Shown in pieces: positions 10,245-22,142 of a DNA stretch of 64,000 nucleotides. The translations under genes and the position numbers were made by a program. The notes beneath the pieces are model-generated. The model was not told the origin of the DNA and made no database searches. It saw nothing but the letters and a program-made list of their open reading frames with translations. Source of the stretch: Oidiodendron maius Zn (taxonomy: Eukaryota; Ascomycota; Leotiomycetes; Myxotrichaceae); the NCBI GenBank assembly GCA_000827325.1, contig KN832871.1, forward strand, positions 62,001 to 126,000, given 5' to 3'. Position 1 is the first letter of the stretch. The number at the start of each line of letters is the position of its first letter.

Positions 10245-10589
10245 TACCTAGAGTATTTTGAGCTATGGTTATTTACTGAATGTATACGCGGAAGCGCGTT
10301 TACCTAGCTACATGGGTACGACTTAGAAAAGGACGACGAGTGGCAGCATTCCCGAATTGCTGAGATTGAAGCTCAAGCGCATATCCTAATGTTTGCCTTG
10401 ACCATAGCTACTATAATACAATGCCAAGTGCTTGCAAAATGAGTTTTTTGGCTGCCACATGCCACAATCCCTGTGCGGCCACCCCCTCCCCTCCGTAAGT
10501 TCGGTTTCGCTTGATGGTCTACCGTGTCGAGACGTCGTAGAAAAAAGGTCCTGTGTTCGACGACGAACACATCCGGGAAACCCACCAGG
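10245..10589. other. Spacer between translin and GPI11
   Basis: This 345-base stretch holds the translin 3' end and the GPI11 promoter and leader. An ATG at 10524 is in frame with GPI11, but its 22-residue Arg/Lys-rich extension does not look like part of that membrane protein. Nothing else is seen. Confidence 0.5.
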
Positions 10590-11395
10590 ATGCCTCTCAT
10601 CGACCCAGTCACTATGTCGAGCACTGGACAGCCTTCTCCCTCAAAGTTTTCTTTGCCAATTGAGCTGCTGCCCACGGGCCTGGCGCCCATCTTCACCCAC
10701 ATCCACCCGGTGCTGCTGCTCTCAGCATACTACCTGCGATTCCCAGCTCTGGTAGCAGATCCTACATCCACACTACTCAACTCACTCGCGCCCCTCGCAG
10801 TCGTTCAGATGAGCTACGCAGTAATCTGCCTGCCTGCCACAGGAACCAGTCCGCGACCCCCGAAGAAGGCCAAGCCCGGCTCGAAGAAGACAAACACCAA
10901 CGACACATCCTCGGCCAAACCTCTCGTGAGCTCCCCCTGCATATTGTCCAGGTTCAATTATTTGGTTTCTGACGATGCAGTAACATATTCCAGACAGCGT
11001 TCCTCGCCCTCCTCCTCTCCCTCCTCTCCATTCCCGTCCTCGCGGCCATCCAAGTCCTATTTGGGGCGCCAATTACGACGCACATCCCGCAGACTCTTCT
11101 CAGCTCCGCGCACCTGGCCCTCCTAGCTGTCTTCCCTCTGGTATACGTGCACGGATCGAGTAGCGCGAGGTGGAGGGAGATCATCTCGGTGTACAGCCCG
11201 ATTGACGAGGTGTTTGGTGCCGCCGTTGGATGTTTCGTAGGAGCCTGGCTTGGGGCAGTCCCGATCCCGCTAGATTGGGACAGGGAGTGGCAGAAGTGGC
11301 CAGTAACGATTGTTACTGGAGCATATACAGGATACGTCGTCGGAAAACTGGCTGGTGGCAAGCTGTTGAAGGGCAAGCGCATAGAGCTAGATTGA
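10590..11395 (+). CDS. GPI11: GPI11/PIG-F, GPI-anchor ethanolamine phosphate transferase subunit
   Basis: An ER membrane protein that supports addition of ethanolamine phosphate to the GPI precursor, working with the GPI7 and GPI13 catalytic subunits. Two exons (10590-10925 and 10994-11395, phase 0, 68-nt intron) give 245 residues. Several hydrophobic segments are present: around HIHPVLLLSAYYLRF, LNSLAPLAVVQMSYAVICL, FLALLLSLLSIPVLAAIQVL and HLALLAVFPLVYV. The family C-terminal block is clear: YSPIDEVFGAAVGCFVGAWL, then PIPLDWDREWQKWPVTIVTG. A Lys-rich cytosolic linker (residues ~90-110) separates the two halves, as in other fungi. The protein ends in a basic tail (GKRIELD). Confidence 0.93.
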
Positions 11396-11847
11396 GCTGT
11401 TTTACGTAGTACGATATATATAGAGAGAAGGCCATTGATGCCACATAATAACTACTACATGTAGCCTCAGCTGTGAAATGGAAAAGGGGCAGCTTCTGTT
11501 TGTCTAGACAGGCATGTTTAGTCCCAGCGTGTTAGAAAAGAGTTCGCCAACAACGGTGGCGTCAATTTCAATGCAATCGGAAAGCTCGTTGCATCCTTAG
11601 CACGTTTGGTTGATATTCAAAAGATACGGCTTCAAAAGGTGAATTTAGGTGACTGAACATCCACAATAATTCAAAGGCAGGTGGGAAAATCCTACGTCCC
11701 TCATTCATGTGTTCAATATAATGCAAACGATCTGGACAATACAATACTTTGATTTTGGATATCTGTAAAATACCGCGCACGACCTTCGTGAAGCTTCGTG
11801 TCCAAAGATGCTCTAATATGTTCCATGCAATTGTATACCTTTCCCAT
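11396..11847. other. Convergent spacer
   Basis: The 3' flanks of GPI11 (+) and the permease (-) meet here. No repeat, RNA gene or supported ORF is seen. Confidence 0.5.
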
Positions 11848-13788
11848 CTACACAATCCAGGCCCAGACCTTCTCGGCGAAGTTCCTCGGTATATACTCCG
11901 GCCATACCTCAGCGTCAAGAGCGGCCCTGCCAGTCGTAATGTCAGCAGTACCGGGATCGCGCCAACTTGGCCGCTTAACAATCTTCCAGCCTAGGTAAAG
12001 GATGAAGAAGATAGGTATGCCGATGTAGGCGGCAAAGAAATCTAGATCTAGTTAGTATGTCGAACGATAGTTGAGACTTCAGATACTAACTTGCAACGTT
12101 CCAGTTTCTATGATTCTCGCCAGTGAAGACATGGAACCCGTTGAAGACAATGATTACGGCAAAGAAGAAACAGGCAATCCAGGCGGCGTATGGTTGAAAG
12201 GGGCTTTTAAATGACAGAGTGTTGCGATCAATACCCTGTGCCTTGAGCGCCTTGTGGAATTGAATGTAGGCAATGCAAATAGAGCACCATGTGAAGAGGA
12301 CGCCAATTGTCGTCAAGTTCTGGAACCACTGGAATGCTGACGAAGGGCCACCAGGAGCCACCGAGAGGTACGTTAGGCCAGAAATTGAGGCCGTGGCAGC
12401 GACACACCAGTAAGGCACACCATGGCGGCTACATTTCAGAAGGAACCGCGGGGCCTGCTTATTCTGGGCTAGAGCAAAGAGATACCGCGATCCGGCATAC
12501 AAGGCTGCATTGCCAGATGAGGAGGCAGATGTCAAGATAACGGCATTTATGATCGATGGCAAGATTGGAATTCCAGCGTTGATGATGCCAATAACCCACG
12601 GTGACTGGGCGGCTCCCGGCTTGTTATTGGCTTGAGCAGACAGTAAGTTAGGGTCATTGGAGGATACTAGAACTCCGACTGCTAGAGCGCCCAGGACATA
12701 GAAGAGCAAAATTCTCCAGAAGACTCGGCGGACCGCCTTTGGAATGTTCTTGCGAGGGTTCTCTGACTCGCCAGCAGTGACCGCGACTATCTCTACGCCT
12801 TGGTAGGCGAAGGCGGCATTCACCAACACCGAGAAGAATCCCAAGAACCGGCCGAGAGATCCCGTAGAAGTGTACTCCTTTAGAGGCCCCGGGTGTTTCC
12901 AGAATCGGAAGCCCAGGCGGTCGTGCTTCGGTCCTCCACCAAGATCCACGATCAGGGCCATGATTAGAAGACCGATAATAGTAATAATTTTGATGGCGGC
13001 GAAGACAAATTCGGCTTCGCCATAAATAGAGACTGCAAAGATATTGAGAAATATGACGAGCGCGATAAGGATCGTGATCCAGGCGGCGACGTTGATCTGG
13101 TCCGCGCCAGACCAGAACTGAATAACAACTGATGCGGCAGATATCTCGGCGCAAACAGTGATCGCGCACAAGTACCAGTTCTGTTACGGAGATAAAAGTC
13201 AGTATTCGCATATTCGCGATAAACAAAGGGCAAAGGTGGCAGCTGGGGATGCCTGGACGGATACGCAAGGGAAAATTGCCAGGAAGCAGACTCACATTCC
13301 ATCCAACCGCAAATCCTAGAGCATCATCTGCATAGCGGGCACAGAATTGCGGTATGGCACCGGGCAAAGGGAGCCAGGTTGCCATCTCACCCAAGCTTTG
13401 CATCATACCCCAGATGGCAATGCCAGTGAATGTGTAGCCCATTAGAACAGACAGGGGGCCGGCACGAGTGAGAGCACTTCCAATGCCCAAGAATAGGCCC
13501 GTCCCGATGGTGCCTCCAATGGCAATGAATTGAATTTGCCTGGACTTGAGACTGAAGAGGCCATAGTCAGTATTGATGCTTCAATCAGTCTGATAACACT
13601 TGAACATACCCTCGAGTTACGTAGCCATACTTCTCCGCGGTTTCGATGTCTCCATAAAGTTCTGCAGCTTCCATCAAACGAGCATCCTTCATCTCCACAC
13701 TCTGAGGGGTATCAATTGGTGTAACATGATCAGGACCTTTCTCGGCTTCGATCTCATTGACGGTGTAGATACCTTTACCCTTGTCCAT
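11848..13788 (-). CDS. Amino-acid permease of the fungal AAT (APC) family
   Basis: A plasma-membrane proton symporter for amino acids. Four exons, 13788-13610, 13551-13296, 13180-12091 and 12041-11848, with introns of 58, 115 and 49 nt; all phases close. A hydrophilic N-terminus of about 60 residues is followed by TRGLKSRQIQFIAIGGTIGT, the start of TM1 and the substrate-binding GGTIGTGLF loop. Next come GEMATWLPLPGAIPQF and GFAVGWNNWY, then TM segments to VTAGESENPRKNIPKAVRRV, a well-conserved family block. The protein ends soon after IGIPIFFILYLGWKIVKR. About 12 membrane segments are expected. For the last intron I chose the acceptor that leaves nine bases after the branch site; another acceptor six bases upstream adds two residues. 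The substrate cannot be read from sequence. One GATAAG lies in the promoter, too little to claim nitrogen control. Confidence 0.93.
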
Positions 13789-16700
13789 ATTTGTAGGTTC
13801 TGATCAACGACAATTCGTGTAGAGAAATTGAAGGCAGAACAAGAAGGAAGGGGCAAGGTTCAAAACGCGAACAAGGAGAATACTGGATGATTTATATCCC
13901 GCACGTCATGCAAGAAGGAAAGAAGATAAGGATGGGCATGGTGTATGGGCACTGGAATAATAATAGTACTCCTACGCTTCAGTCGACGACGCTTGACAGA
14001 TCCCCATTTGGCAAAGAGTCGCACATGAGGCAAATTACCTCCGTAGTAGAGCATCCGGGCAGCCCATCGCTGCACATACCTACCCATCTTGCAGCCGCAG
14101 ACGACTTCGGTAGGCCGACATGAAATCACAGAGCCAATGCTGACCTCCTCGACGTCCGTCCCACGTTGTATCACGCACACGCACGGGCTAGAGACCCCTC
14201 TCTAACCTTACCAAGTGGTAGGGCTGGTCAGAGCTCCAGCACGCGATGTCTGGACGCTGGACTGATAGCAGACCCAAATGCGAGCCATCGGAGAAGTAAT
14301 ATGCAATCCTAGAAGCTGTCGAATCCCTAGCTGAAAATCACCTCTCTAGGGAGGAATAGTCCCGGTCTCAGTGCCCCGTTCGAATAAAAAGAGATTTCTC
14401 GTCGATCACATCACCTCATGTACAATGTAGTGTGCATTATATATTGAAAACAATGACGAAGCTATTGGGGCTCAACAGGGCTAGAACCGCCCATCCAGAA
14501 TGGAGTTTGGCACGTTTCTCCAGGAGTACCTGGATATCGGCAAAGCGGCACACTGTCAACGGCAAATGGAAACGGACAGGGTGCCCGAGATAGGGCCCGA
14601 AAGAGCGCACAATGCAGCAGTCTGCTCCGTATGCGTGCTGGTCAGAGCTGAGATGGTCCAATGCCCATCACCCGACTAGCGGGGAGGAAAAATGGACGGC
14701 GTGGTATTTTTAGCAGCAGCGATAGCGGCATCTATCCCCTGCTCTCGAAACACGGCAGATGTATATTCGGTCAGTCGGCGAAGATACCTGCTGTTCCTCG
14801 TTCTGAACGCCAATGCTTGTGCATCCTCGATGGGCGGGCGATCTTCCCTAGCTGGTGGGAAAGCTCTAGCAGAGAGCCATGTTCATCGACACCGGACCAT
14901 CGGCAGCAAGGCGATGCGGTGACTGACTGGCTGTCAAGGAAGACTGGCTGGGGCTCTGCTCTCCTCTGTGGGTGAGCAATAGGTCCTTTTGACCTTGTTC
15001 TGCCCTGTAGGTCACATTGTGAAGAGCTATTTTTATACGTGCATCTTGGCTAGTATGCATGCATTTGTTTTCCTTGTTCCGTCGGGACAAAAAGAGTGTT
15101 GCCCTTGGCCGAGAGCATATCTCTAGCAGCAATGGGCACATTCGCGGGGAAGGTCAGGGTTCCCATGTATAGAAATCAGGTAAAAATAGATGTCGATAAT
15201 ATTGGCTTGCCACCTTCGGCGTCACAGAGGGATTACGAGGCGCTTGAATCGGAGCAGCCTGTGGATCATCTCCCAGAGCCGGGTTATTGTATGTGAGAGT
15301 GTACGTTCAATCTCTCTGTGCTTTAAACTTCAATCTAAAACCTAGGATCTATGAAGGGAAAGGAATGATCCCAGACATTGAGGGCATCCGACTTTCGGAT
15401 GCAGAAGTTAAGGAAGAGAGCCAGAGTAGTCTTTATTTACGTCCAGTCATCTTTATCAGCAATCAGATACTTCCGTGCTTAGGTGTTTAGTCCTATCGAA
15501 AGCAACTTTTCGCATCAAGATCTATCTGCCCTTGGACTGGCTGAGTTTCACATTCAGTTCTACGGTTATTTTGCCTTGGGCAAACGAAGATCCGATGTTT
15601 TAAGTCATTTCAAACTATACCTTAATCCTTCTAAATAACCGATTTTCTGATTTATCTATATATATTTTTTTCGACCCTCCCTGTTGTCAAGCACTCTTCA
15701 AACCCACGCCCTCCTCGGCACATTCACGATGCCAGCGGTGCATTTGTTCATGCCAGAGTACCATTCGCCATGCGAGTCGAACTGTTGACATTGATGTGAT
15801 GAAGCTGCATACCAGCAATATTGACCAGCATGTTTGGGGCTCCTCGCTGAAGTCCCGAGCCGCCCTTACGATGGTACTCTCGTCTCCGCGAGGGAGAGCC
15901 CGACGAGAGAGATGTGCCTCCATCATTGAGATGGAAACCGGGGCTAGATCATTCTTCAGTTTATCTTGGTCAAAGGCGCGCGATTCAGCCCCTTGCACCC
16001 CGTACAGCAAGGCAAGGAGAAAAGGCCAACCTGTACGACCACATCTCCCATCTCGCCGCCCTTTGTTGGCATATATATATATATAACCATGGTGCCGTAT
16101 GAGGGGCCTTGTTGTATCCCTCCCCGAAGCATTGTGCTCAACTCTTGTTGTTCTCTCGCGCACCACCTGTGTCGCTGCCCACCCAAACTGTTCCCCGTGG
16201 ATGCTTCCTTGTTGAGCTACTTTCCAGCATCAATGGCACCTGTCTCCTTCCCTTCCTCTCCCCCGCGTGCAGTGTATGGCGGGAGTTCAAAAATAATGCC
16301 CAGTCTGGCATTTCCTAATTCTCTAGATAAGGCCGTGCTTGCCTGCTCAAGACGCGTCTCCTACTTCAAGGAGCAGATAGCGGCTCTTCTCTTCTCTCTA
16401 GATCCTTCGTACATCCTTCTCCAGGGATCTACTTTCTCTTCACTCTTCTCTTTCTTCCTTTCTAACGGCCACCAAAGGCCTGGCCCCCCTGACTACATAA
16501 TAATCTCGGCGACACGGGACCTGGGACTTGGCCATCTGGAGTTCCTACCACGCTCCCACCTCGGCGTGTTCTCCATCCACCCTTTTCTCGCGTTCTCCTT
16601 AAGGCAGTGTTGGTTTATCCTTGGCAAAGTCCCAAGAAGGACCTGTGCATATCTTTCATTCACTCCAGCTCGAGAACCGCAGTGTCGATCTTATGCTTGT

Positions 16701-16795
16701 CCCTTTATCTCGCTCGCCAACCGGAACGGCGTAGAACTCGCCTTTCAGATCCCCAACCACAACTTCCTTCCCTCAAAATCCACACACCTTCCATC
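13789..16795. other. 3 kb gene-free divergent region
   Basis: This separates the permease (-) from the 2EXR gene (+). No protein family, RNA gene or transposon is recognisable. Content includes (TA)n tracts near 15657-15671 and 16072-16084 and a long pyrimidine-rich stretch from about 16130 to 16790 that reads as promoter and 5' leader. The longest open frame (15966-16799) is discussed under rejected items. Confidence 0.5.
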
Positions 16796-16856
16796 GTAAG
16801 TGGCCATGCTCTCAGCACTTTACCTCCAAATATCCACGCTAACCACACAAACCTAG
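16796..16856 (+). other. Probable 5'-UTR intron of the 2EXR gene
   Basis: GTAAGT at 16796, branch CGCTAACC near 16837 and CCTAG at 16856 make a 61-nt intron that ends 14 bases before the start codon of the next gene. It implies that transcription starts well upstream, in the pyrimidine-rich leader. Confidence 0.6.
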
Positions 16857-16870
16857 GACAGACAACCACC

Positions 16871-17980
16871 ATGGGTACCAAGCGCCGCCGGAAGAGAGCT
16901 GATCTAGAGGTGGTTAAGACTGAACGTGATGATCGCCGTGCAGATCGGTATAATGATGATACCCTCGATCTCTCAGATAACGAGATGGCCATCGCGCTCG
17001 AGAAGTTCGTCACCGCTCCAATCAGCCGCTATCGTCGAGCCAGAACTCGCGGGTCTTCTCGAGACACCAACGCCCAACGCCCTTTCAGGTTCCTAGATCT
17101 ACCCCCTGAGCTGAGAGACATGATTTATCGATACCTCCTGGTGTCTAACGCCCCTCACTCTATTGGTCTTGATGCGGGAGGCGTGGTCTTTCAGCCCGGT
17201 GGCATTGAGACAGCTATTCTTCTCGCCAGCTGGATGGTACGTACCTGCTTTATTTGAGAGCGTTGGTTCTAACGCGACAGATCACAGGTGTACAATGAAG
17301 CTGTTGCGGTTCTCTACGGACAGAACAAGTTCACAGTTCTCTTTTGTATGAGCTTGTCTTATGAGCCCGGTGTTTTCTATCGAGTCGATGACCCTCGCAC
17401 CGCATTTGCGACTTCTCGTCACCTGCGCAACGGCCGATCTATCGATATGGTTACCCACAAGGGCCTCATCTACAAAGATATCTTCTCCCGCCTCCGGAAA
17501 GTTGAATTCCACGTAGATATTTTCGACAGGACCCGTATGTGCGACCACGCTACAATCATGGCAATCCACATCTCTCGCGGTATCTTAGCGAAACTTGTCG
17601 ACACGATTAGGGAGTGTTCATCGTCAGATATGGGTGCTCTTCGAACCCCGAACACAAACTGGTATCTCGTTCTCCATTCAACCGGCATAATTGGATATGG
17701 CACTCTACTCAACACGATCCAGCCGCTCCTCAACTCCGTCATTATAGAGACGGTCCGACAAGGCTTGTTGAAAGTTCACCTCGAAGGCATGTTCCCTCGA
17801 AACTGGGAGTCCATCTGCAACGAGTTGATGGGCCCCTACTTTTCGGCTGAGGATGTTTATGTGTTCGACGATGCTGGTCTGGACCCGGCCGAATTGAACG
17901 TTCAATTTGGCCATTATGACGATGAGGGCATTGAAGAGGATGAGAACGACGACGAGGACGGTGGTGTTGACGGATACTAA
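16871..17980 (+). CDS. 2EXR/F-box-like domain protein, function unknown
   Basis: A fungal-specific protein of about 352 residues. Two exons, 16871-17236 and 17288-17980, are joined in phase 0 by a 51-nt intron; the acceptor at 17287 avoids an in-frame stop that the earlier AG would create. The N-terminus is basic (GTKRRRKRADLE) and could serve nuclear import. RPFRFLDLPPELRDMIYRYL at residues ~75-95 is the typical opening of 2EXR/F-box-like proteins, followed by the expected YNEAVAVLYGQNKF block. The C-terminus is very acidic (runs of D and E ending GGVDGY). Proteins of this type are numerous in Pezizomycotina and mostly uncharacterised; a role in ubiquitin ligase recruitment is only suggested by the F-box-like motif. 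Confidence 0.88.
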
Positions 17981-18227
17981 GGTTAGATAAGTGCCTCTGG
18001 GGGCAGCAGACACCTGGAACATGGAATCATCAATGCTAGGATCCTTGTACATAATGCTATCACCGAAGATATGCTGATACCCGGAGTTCATATCAAGGTA
18101 GCTACCAGGGATTGGTGCATTCTTGAAATTGCCAGCTTGAGTGTGATACCGTGAACGATTGAACGGTGTAATAGCATGGTTTGTACGCAAGTCACATTCT
18201 ACAAAGACAATGGTTAAGTAAGTTCTA

Positions 18228-19376
18228 TTACGCATCTGCGTTGACCGTCATATCTCCCATGACCCTTTCAACTTTGACGCTCTCTCTCTTCTCAAGAACT
18301 TCTCTGCCACTGCCATCCGTTACGATCCTCTCCTCCTTCGTCTTCCTCCCAATATTTACCTTTGCCCTCTCGGCCGATTTACATAAACCCTTGAGACCTA
18401 GGTCGCATTCCCCGCATTTTCGCCCCACGGACAAGCAGACAGTCTGCCCAAACCCAACTAGCAGCCAGTTTATTTCGTGCCACAGCTCTTGTGGAAGCCA
18501 CGCCTGTAGAGCCAAGCGAGTTTCTTCCGGCCCTTTCGTCTTGTGCCAGCCCCAAAGATTCGTGATGCGATGCACATGAACGTCGACTCCAATGCCCTCG
18601 GTCCTTCCCCAAGCGACGCTGAGGCATAGGTGTGCCATCTTAGGTCCCACCCCCGGAAGCGATACCAATCCTTCAATCGTATCAGGGATATCCCCGCCCC
18701 AGTTGTCCCTCAGTATCTCCGCTGCGGCCTTAATATATTTCGTCTTGTTGTTGTGGAAACCCACTGCCCAGATCAGCTCATTCAGGAGCTTGGGATCCAC
18801 AGCGAGTATGTTCTCCAGATTCAGCCCTCCGGGGGCTCCCTCCTTATGCGGGGGCAGTTCTGTGTATAGTCGCTTCATAGCGAGCGCGTTCGTGGTGTCT
18901 TTAGTTTGGGAAGACAGCATTAAAGCAGTCAAGGTCTGATACCTCCTGACCTTCGGACTGGCATCCTTCTCCGCCAACCTCTCACACCCCATGGTATCCA
19001 CGGCTGCGTTCTGCGCGGGGCCCGTAAGGCGCATCTCCTTCACGGCAGCGTAGACCTCCTTCCAATCATTTGGCGCATGGATTTCCACCTCTCCATTCTC
19101 TTCATTCTTGACCTGCCTTGCCGGCTTTCGTACTCTGCGGTGATCGAGCACTGGAGAGGTGGTAATACTCTCGTCGATTTCCTTCTTGACCGCGACACTC
19201 CTGCCCGGTGAGGTTTTCATGGGAGTGCGAGGCGTGCGTTCGCGTTTTTGTCTCTTCGGAGGTGGAACGGCATCTTCGACGTCGAGACGGGAGACAGACG
19301 ATCGCGTGCTGCGTCGTGCTGCAGCCGCTGCGAGTACCAGCTTTGTGGTCTCTTGGGAGATTCGTGAGGTCCTCAT
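18228..19376 (-). CDS. NTH1: Endonuclease III-type DNA glycosylase/AP lyase
   Basis: Removes oxidised pyrimidines and nicks abasic sites in base-excision repair, in nucleus and/or mitochondrion. A single exon of 382 codons. A basic N-terminal tail of about 120 residues (RSTRSSVSR, PPPKRQKRERTP) precedes the catalytic core. TALMLSSQTKD starts the core; the helix-hairpin-helix LPGVGPKMAHLCLSVAWG carries the catalytic Lys, and GVDVHVHRI the catalytic Asp. The iron-sulphur cluster cysteines are present as C-x6-C-x2-C-x7-C, two residues longer in the last gap than bacterial Nth. The C-terminal extension (about 50 residues, Lys/Arg/Glu-rich) is typical of fungal forms. It converges on the 2EXR gene, about 250 bases away. 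Confidence 0.95.
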   Translation of the reverse strand: MRTSRISQETTKLVLAAAAARRSTRSSVSRLDVEDAVPPPKRQKRERTPRTPMKTSPGRSVAVKKEIDESITTSPVLDHRRVRKPARQVKNEENGEVEIHAPNDWKEVYAAVKEMRLTGPAQNAAVDTMGCERLAEKDASPKVRRYQTLTALMLSSQTKDTTNALAMKRLYTELPPHKEGAPGGLNLENILAVDPKLLNELIWAVGFHNNKTKYIKAAAEILRDNWGGDIPDTIEGLVSLPGVGPKMAHLCLSVAWGRTEGIGVDVHVHRITNLWGWHKTKGPEETRLALQAWLPQELWHEINWLLVGFGQTVCLSVGRKCGECDLGLKGLCKSAERAKVNIGRKTKEERIVTDGSGREVLEKRESVKVERVMGDMTVNADA

Positions 19377-20479
19377 GGTAACTGAGGGAGAGTTGCTTGT
19401 CTTGTGGTACAGCAGTTAGCTTCATGAAGCTCCCCTGATTACGCTTCGCTAAAATATTAGAACCCCTGGATCTAGACAAGGTAATACTGCAGTACACCAC
19501 CACGGACAGAGCCCCTTCAGAAATTTATACAAAAGGTATATAGGCGTCAAAACTAGGACAAATTAAAGTCACAGAGAGAATACGTATTGCATAATTAAGA
19601 ATTAATCCTCTGGAGGAATACCTGTGTCTATTCCGGAGAGACGAGTACGAACATGGGCATACAACTTGCAACCCCACAGCCAGCTCTGACTCTAGAGATA
19701 GATTTATATAGCCTAAGTCTCATGGTACCTAAGAAGGGCAATAAAGGTCATTTTACATTGCACAGTCGATAGAGCAGATAAGGTTTAAAGTATTGTAACG
19801 CTTCTCCTGGCTTCGCCCTACTATTCGTGGCCTCGGCTGCAAGACTGGATGAACGCTCATTAAAAGCGGGTAGATATCTCGTGCCGCCATGTTCCCGAAA
19901 CCCATAAAAAACCTTACAGTTTTCTTCTATTTTGCAGTATGTCTTGCTTTTCTCTTTGAGATTTCGAGATGATAGGGTCTAAATTTCTGTTAGGGCTCGA
20001 ACTCTAAAGCATAATACCGTTTGACAGGTCCAAAAAGGGCAACAAACCCCCATTTTTGCCGGTCGAAAAGAGAAGGCTCTGTGGACCACCTTGAAAACTT
20101 TTATATAAGTAGGTATGTGATCTGGCTGAAGCTCCGAGTTAAGAAAAGAATATCATAAATACACACACACCTAGTGGTGCTCGTCACATCACTACCTTGC
20201 CAGTGCTAGCAGCTTGCAGGAGTGCACAGATCTTTGCTAGAGCTCATTTGTGGAATGTGTAAACCATTATTTACTATGACTACTTTTCTTCTTACTCCTC
20301 TATGTATTATCCTTGTTCACAAAATTTGTACTAGGTTTGCAAGCTACCTCAGTTGCTGAACGAGCGTCATCCGTGCTTTGACTGGTGCATCCATGCATCA
20401 TTATGGATCCTTACAAAACGGTATTTAATTTTATATAAATCAAAGCAGACATACGGCACAATGCTCTTAGCTCGAGATT
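19377..20479. other. Divergent AT-rich spacer, NTH1 to amine oxidase
   Basis: From about 19500 the sequence is AT-rich with many stops in all frames and a short ACACACAC run near 20162. It should hold both promoters. No transposon ends or repeats are recognised. Confidence 0.5.
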
Positions 20480-22142
20480 ATGGTCGAAAAGAGATTGAAT
20501 AATTTGCTAATCATTCGCCAGCAACGCTCCAGAGCGTCTTCAAGGCCAAGAATATGCATAGTCGGTGCCGGGGTTTCTGGTCTTCGCTGTGCAGATATAT
20601 TACTTCAACATGGATTTGATGTTACTATATTAGAAGCAAGGGATAGAATTGGAGGTCGCGTCTGCCAAGCAAAGCTTCCTTCAGGACAACGTATCGATAT
20701 CGGGCCCAACTGGATACACGGCACGGATGACAACCCAATTATGGATTTGGCAAAAGAAACTAACACCGTTACTTATGCTTGGGGAGAAGGCTTCAAGGAG
20801 ATATTTGACGAATCCGGTAAGGCCTTAGAAGAGTCGAATAAGTTACATGGCGAGATGTGGGATATTGTGCTCGAGGCGTTCGAGTATTCTGCAAAGAACA
20901 CTTCCACAATAGATCCACAATTAAGTTTGTATGACTTCTTTGAGGAGAAAGTAAAAGAAAGATTCCCAGATGCAACGAAACATGAGCATCAAAGGAAGAT
21001 CGTGATGCAGTTCAGCAGAATGTGGGGTGCCATGGTGGGCAGCCCAGTCCATCAGCAGAGTTTAAAGTATTTTTGGCTAGAAGAATGTATAGAGGGAGGT
21101 TCGTTGCTTTTCTTCATACTTAAACTCGAACTCGGAGCACTTGCTGCGGAAACCAATATCACCTTATTGAAGGAGACTAACAGTTACTAGAAACTTTATT
21201 TTGTGCAAGCACTTACCAGAAAATCATGGAGCACATCGCTAAGCCAGCTCTGGACATGGGCCAAGTCAAGCTTTCCACGAGGGTCAATCACATCGATGCC
21301 AGGGACAGTACTATTGCCGTCCACACAGAGGATGGGAAGCAATTCCATTGTGATGAGGTTGTTATGACGGCGCCTCTTGGATGGCTCAAGTTACACAAGG
21401 ATACTTTCGTACCCCCTCTGCCTCCGCACTTCACTCAGGCAGTCGATGCTATCGGATATGGCTGCCTTGAAAAGGTTTGATCTGCTATCCATCCGGCGTA
21501 CTTTGTTGAATGATAGGATGAGCTCACTGTGCACAGGTGTATATAACGTTTCCAAAAGCATTCTGGTCGGAGGGCTACACAATTCGAGAAAACCAGCCGT
21601 CTCCAGGTTTTACACACTGGTTGCCCCCTTCATATTCCCTGGACACAAATCCAAACCGCTGGAATCAAGAGTCTGTTGACTTGGCGAGTCTTCCTGATTC
21701 CTGCTCTCATCCTACGCTTTTATTCTACATATTTGGCGACCAATCGAAAGCCTTCTCAAAAGTCTTTGCTGCATTACCTTCACAAGATGCGCAAGAGGCT
21801 TACCTGACTAAATTTTTTAAGCCTTATTATTCTCTACTTCCACACTACGTCGACATGTCTCCAGACTGCACCCCTGTATCATGCATTGCCACAAACTGGG
21901 TCGCTGACGAGTTGGCCGGGTATGGCAGCTACTGCAACTTTCAAAAGGGTCTTCAAAATGGCGACAAATATATCGAGATTATGAGGGAAGGTCTGCCAGA
22001 TCGGGGCCTCTGGTTTGCTGGTGAACATACTTCGCCGTTTGTTGCGCTGGGAACCATTAGTGGTGCATATATGAGCGGGGAGGCCGTCGCAAAGAGGATT
22101 GTAGGGGCATATGACAAGGCCATTGTGAAGAGCAGTCTGTAA
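20480..22142 (+). CDS. FAD-dependent polyamine/amine oxidase
   Basis: Oxidises polyamines or related amines, producing an aldehyde, an amine and hydrogen peroxide. Three exons, 20480-21098, 21191-21474 and 21537-22142, give 502 residues. The N-terminal Rossmann motif is ICIVGAGVSGLRCADILL, followed by EARDRIGGRV and DIGPNWIHG, typical of flavin amine oxidases. The C-terminal FAD-contact motif is WFAGEHTSPFVALGTISGAY. The first intron has an unusual donor, GTTCGT, but a good branch (GACTAAC) and a TAG acceptor, and only that choice gives TLFCASTYQKIMEHI in frame. The protein ends KSSL; SSL resembles a weak peroxisomal PTS1, which would fit peroxide production. It belongs to the polyamine-oxidase group rather than the histone demethylases (no SWIRM domain). 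Exact substrate unknown. Confidence 0.92.

Noticed and set aside
10524-10589. Upstream ATG for GPI11
   Set aside because: It would add an Arg/Lys-rich leader unlike GPI11 and lies in a likely 5' UTR.
14661-15296. Short open frames in the 3 kb gene-free region
   Set aside because: 60-104 codons, mutually overlapping, no motifs.
15966-16799. 277-codon open frame upstream of the 2EXR gene
   Set aside because: It lacks any family motif, lies in a pyrimidine-rich leader where one frame is open by composition, and ends across the donor of a well-formed 5'-UTR intron.
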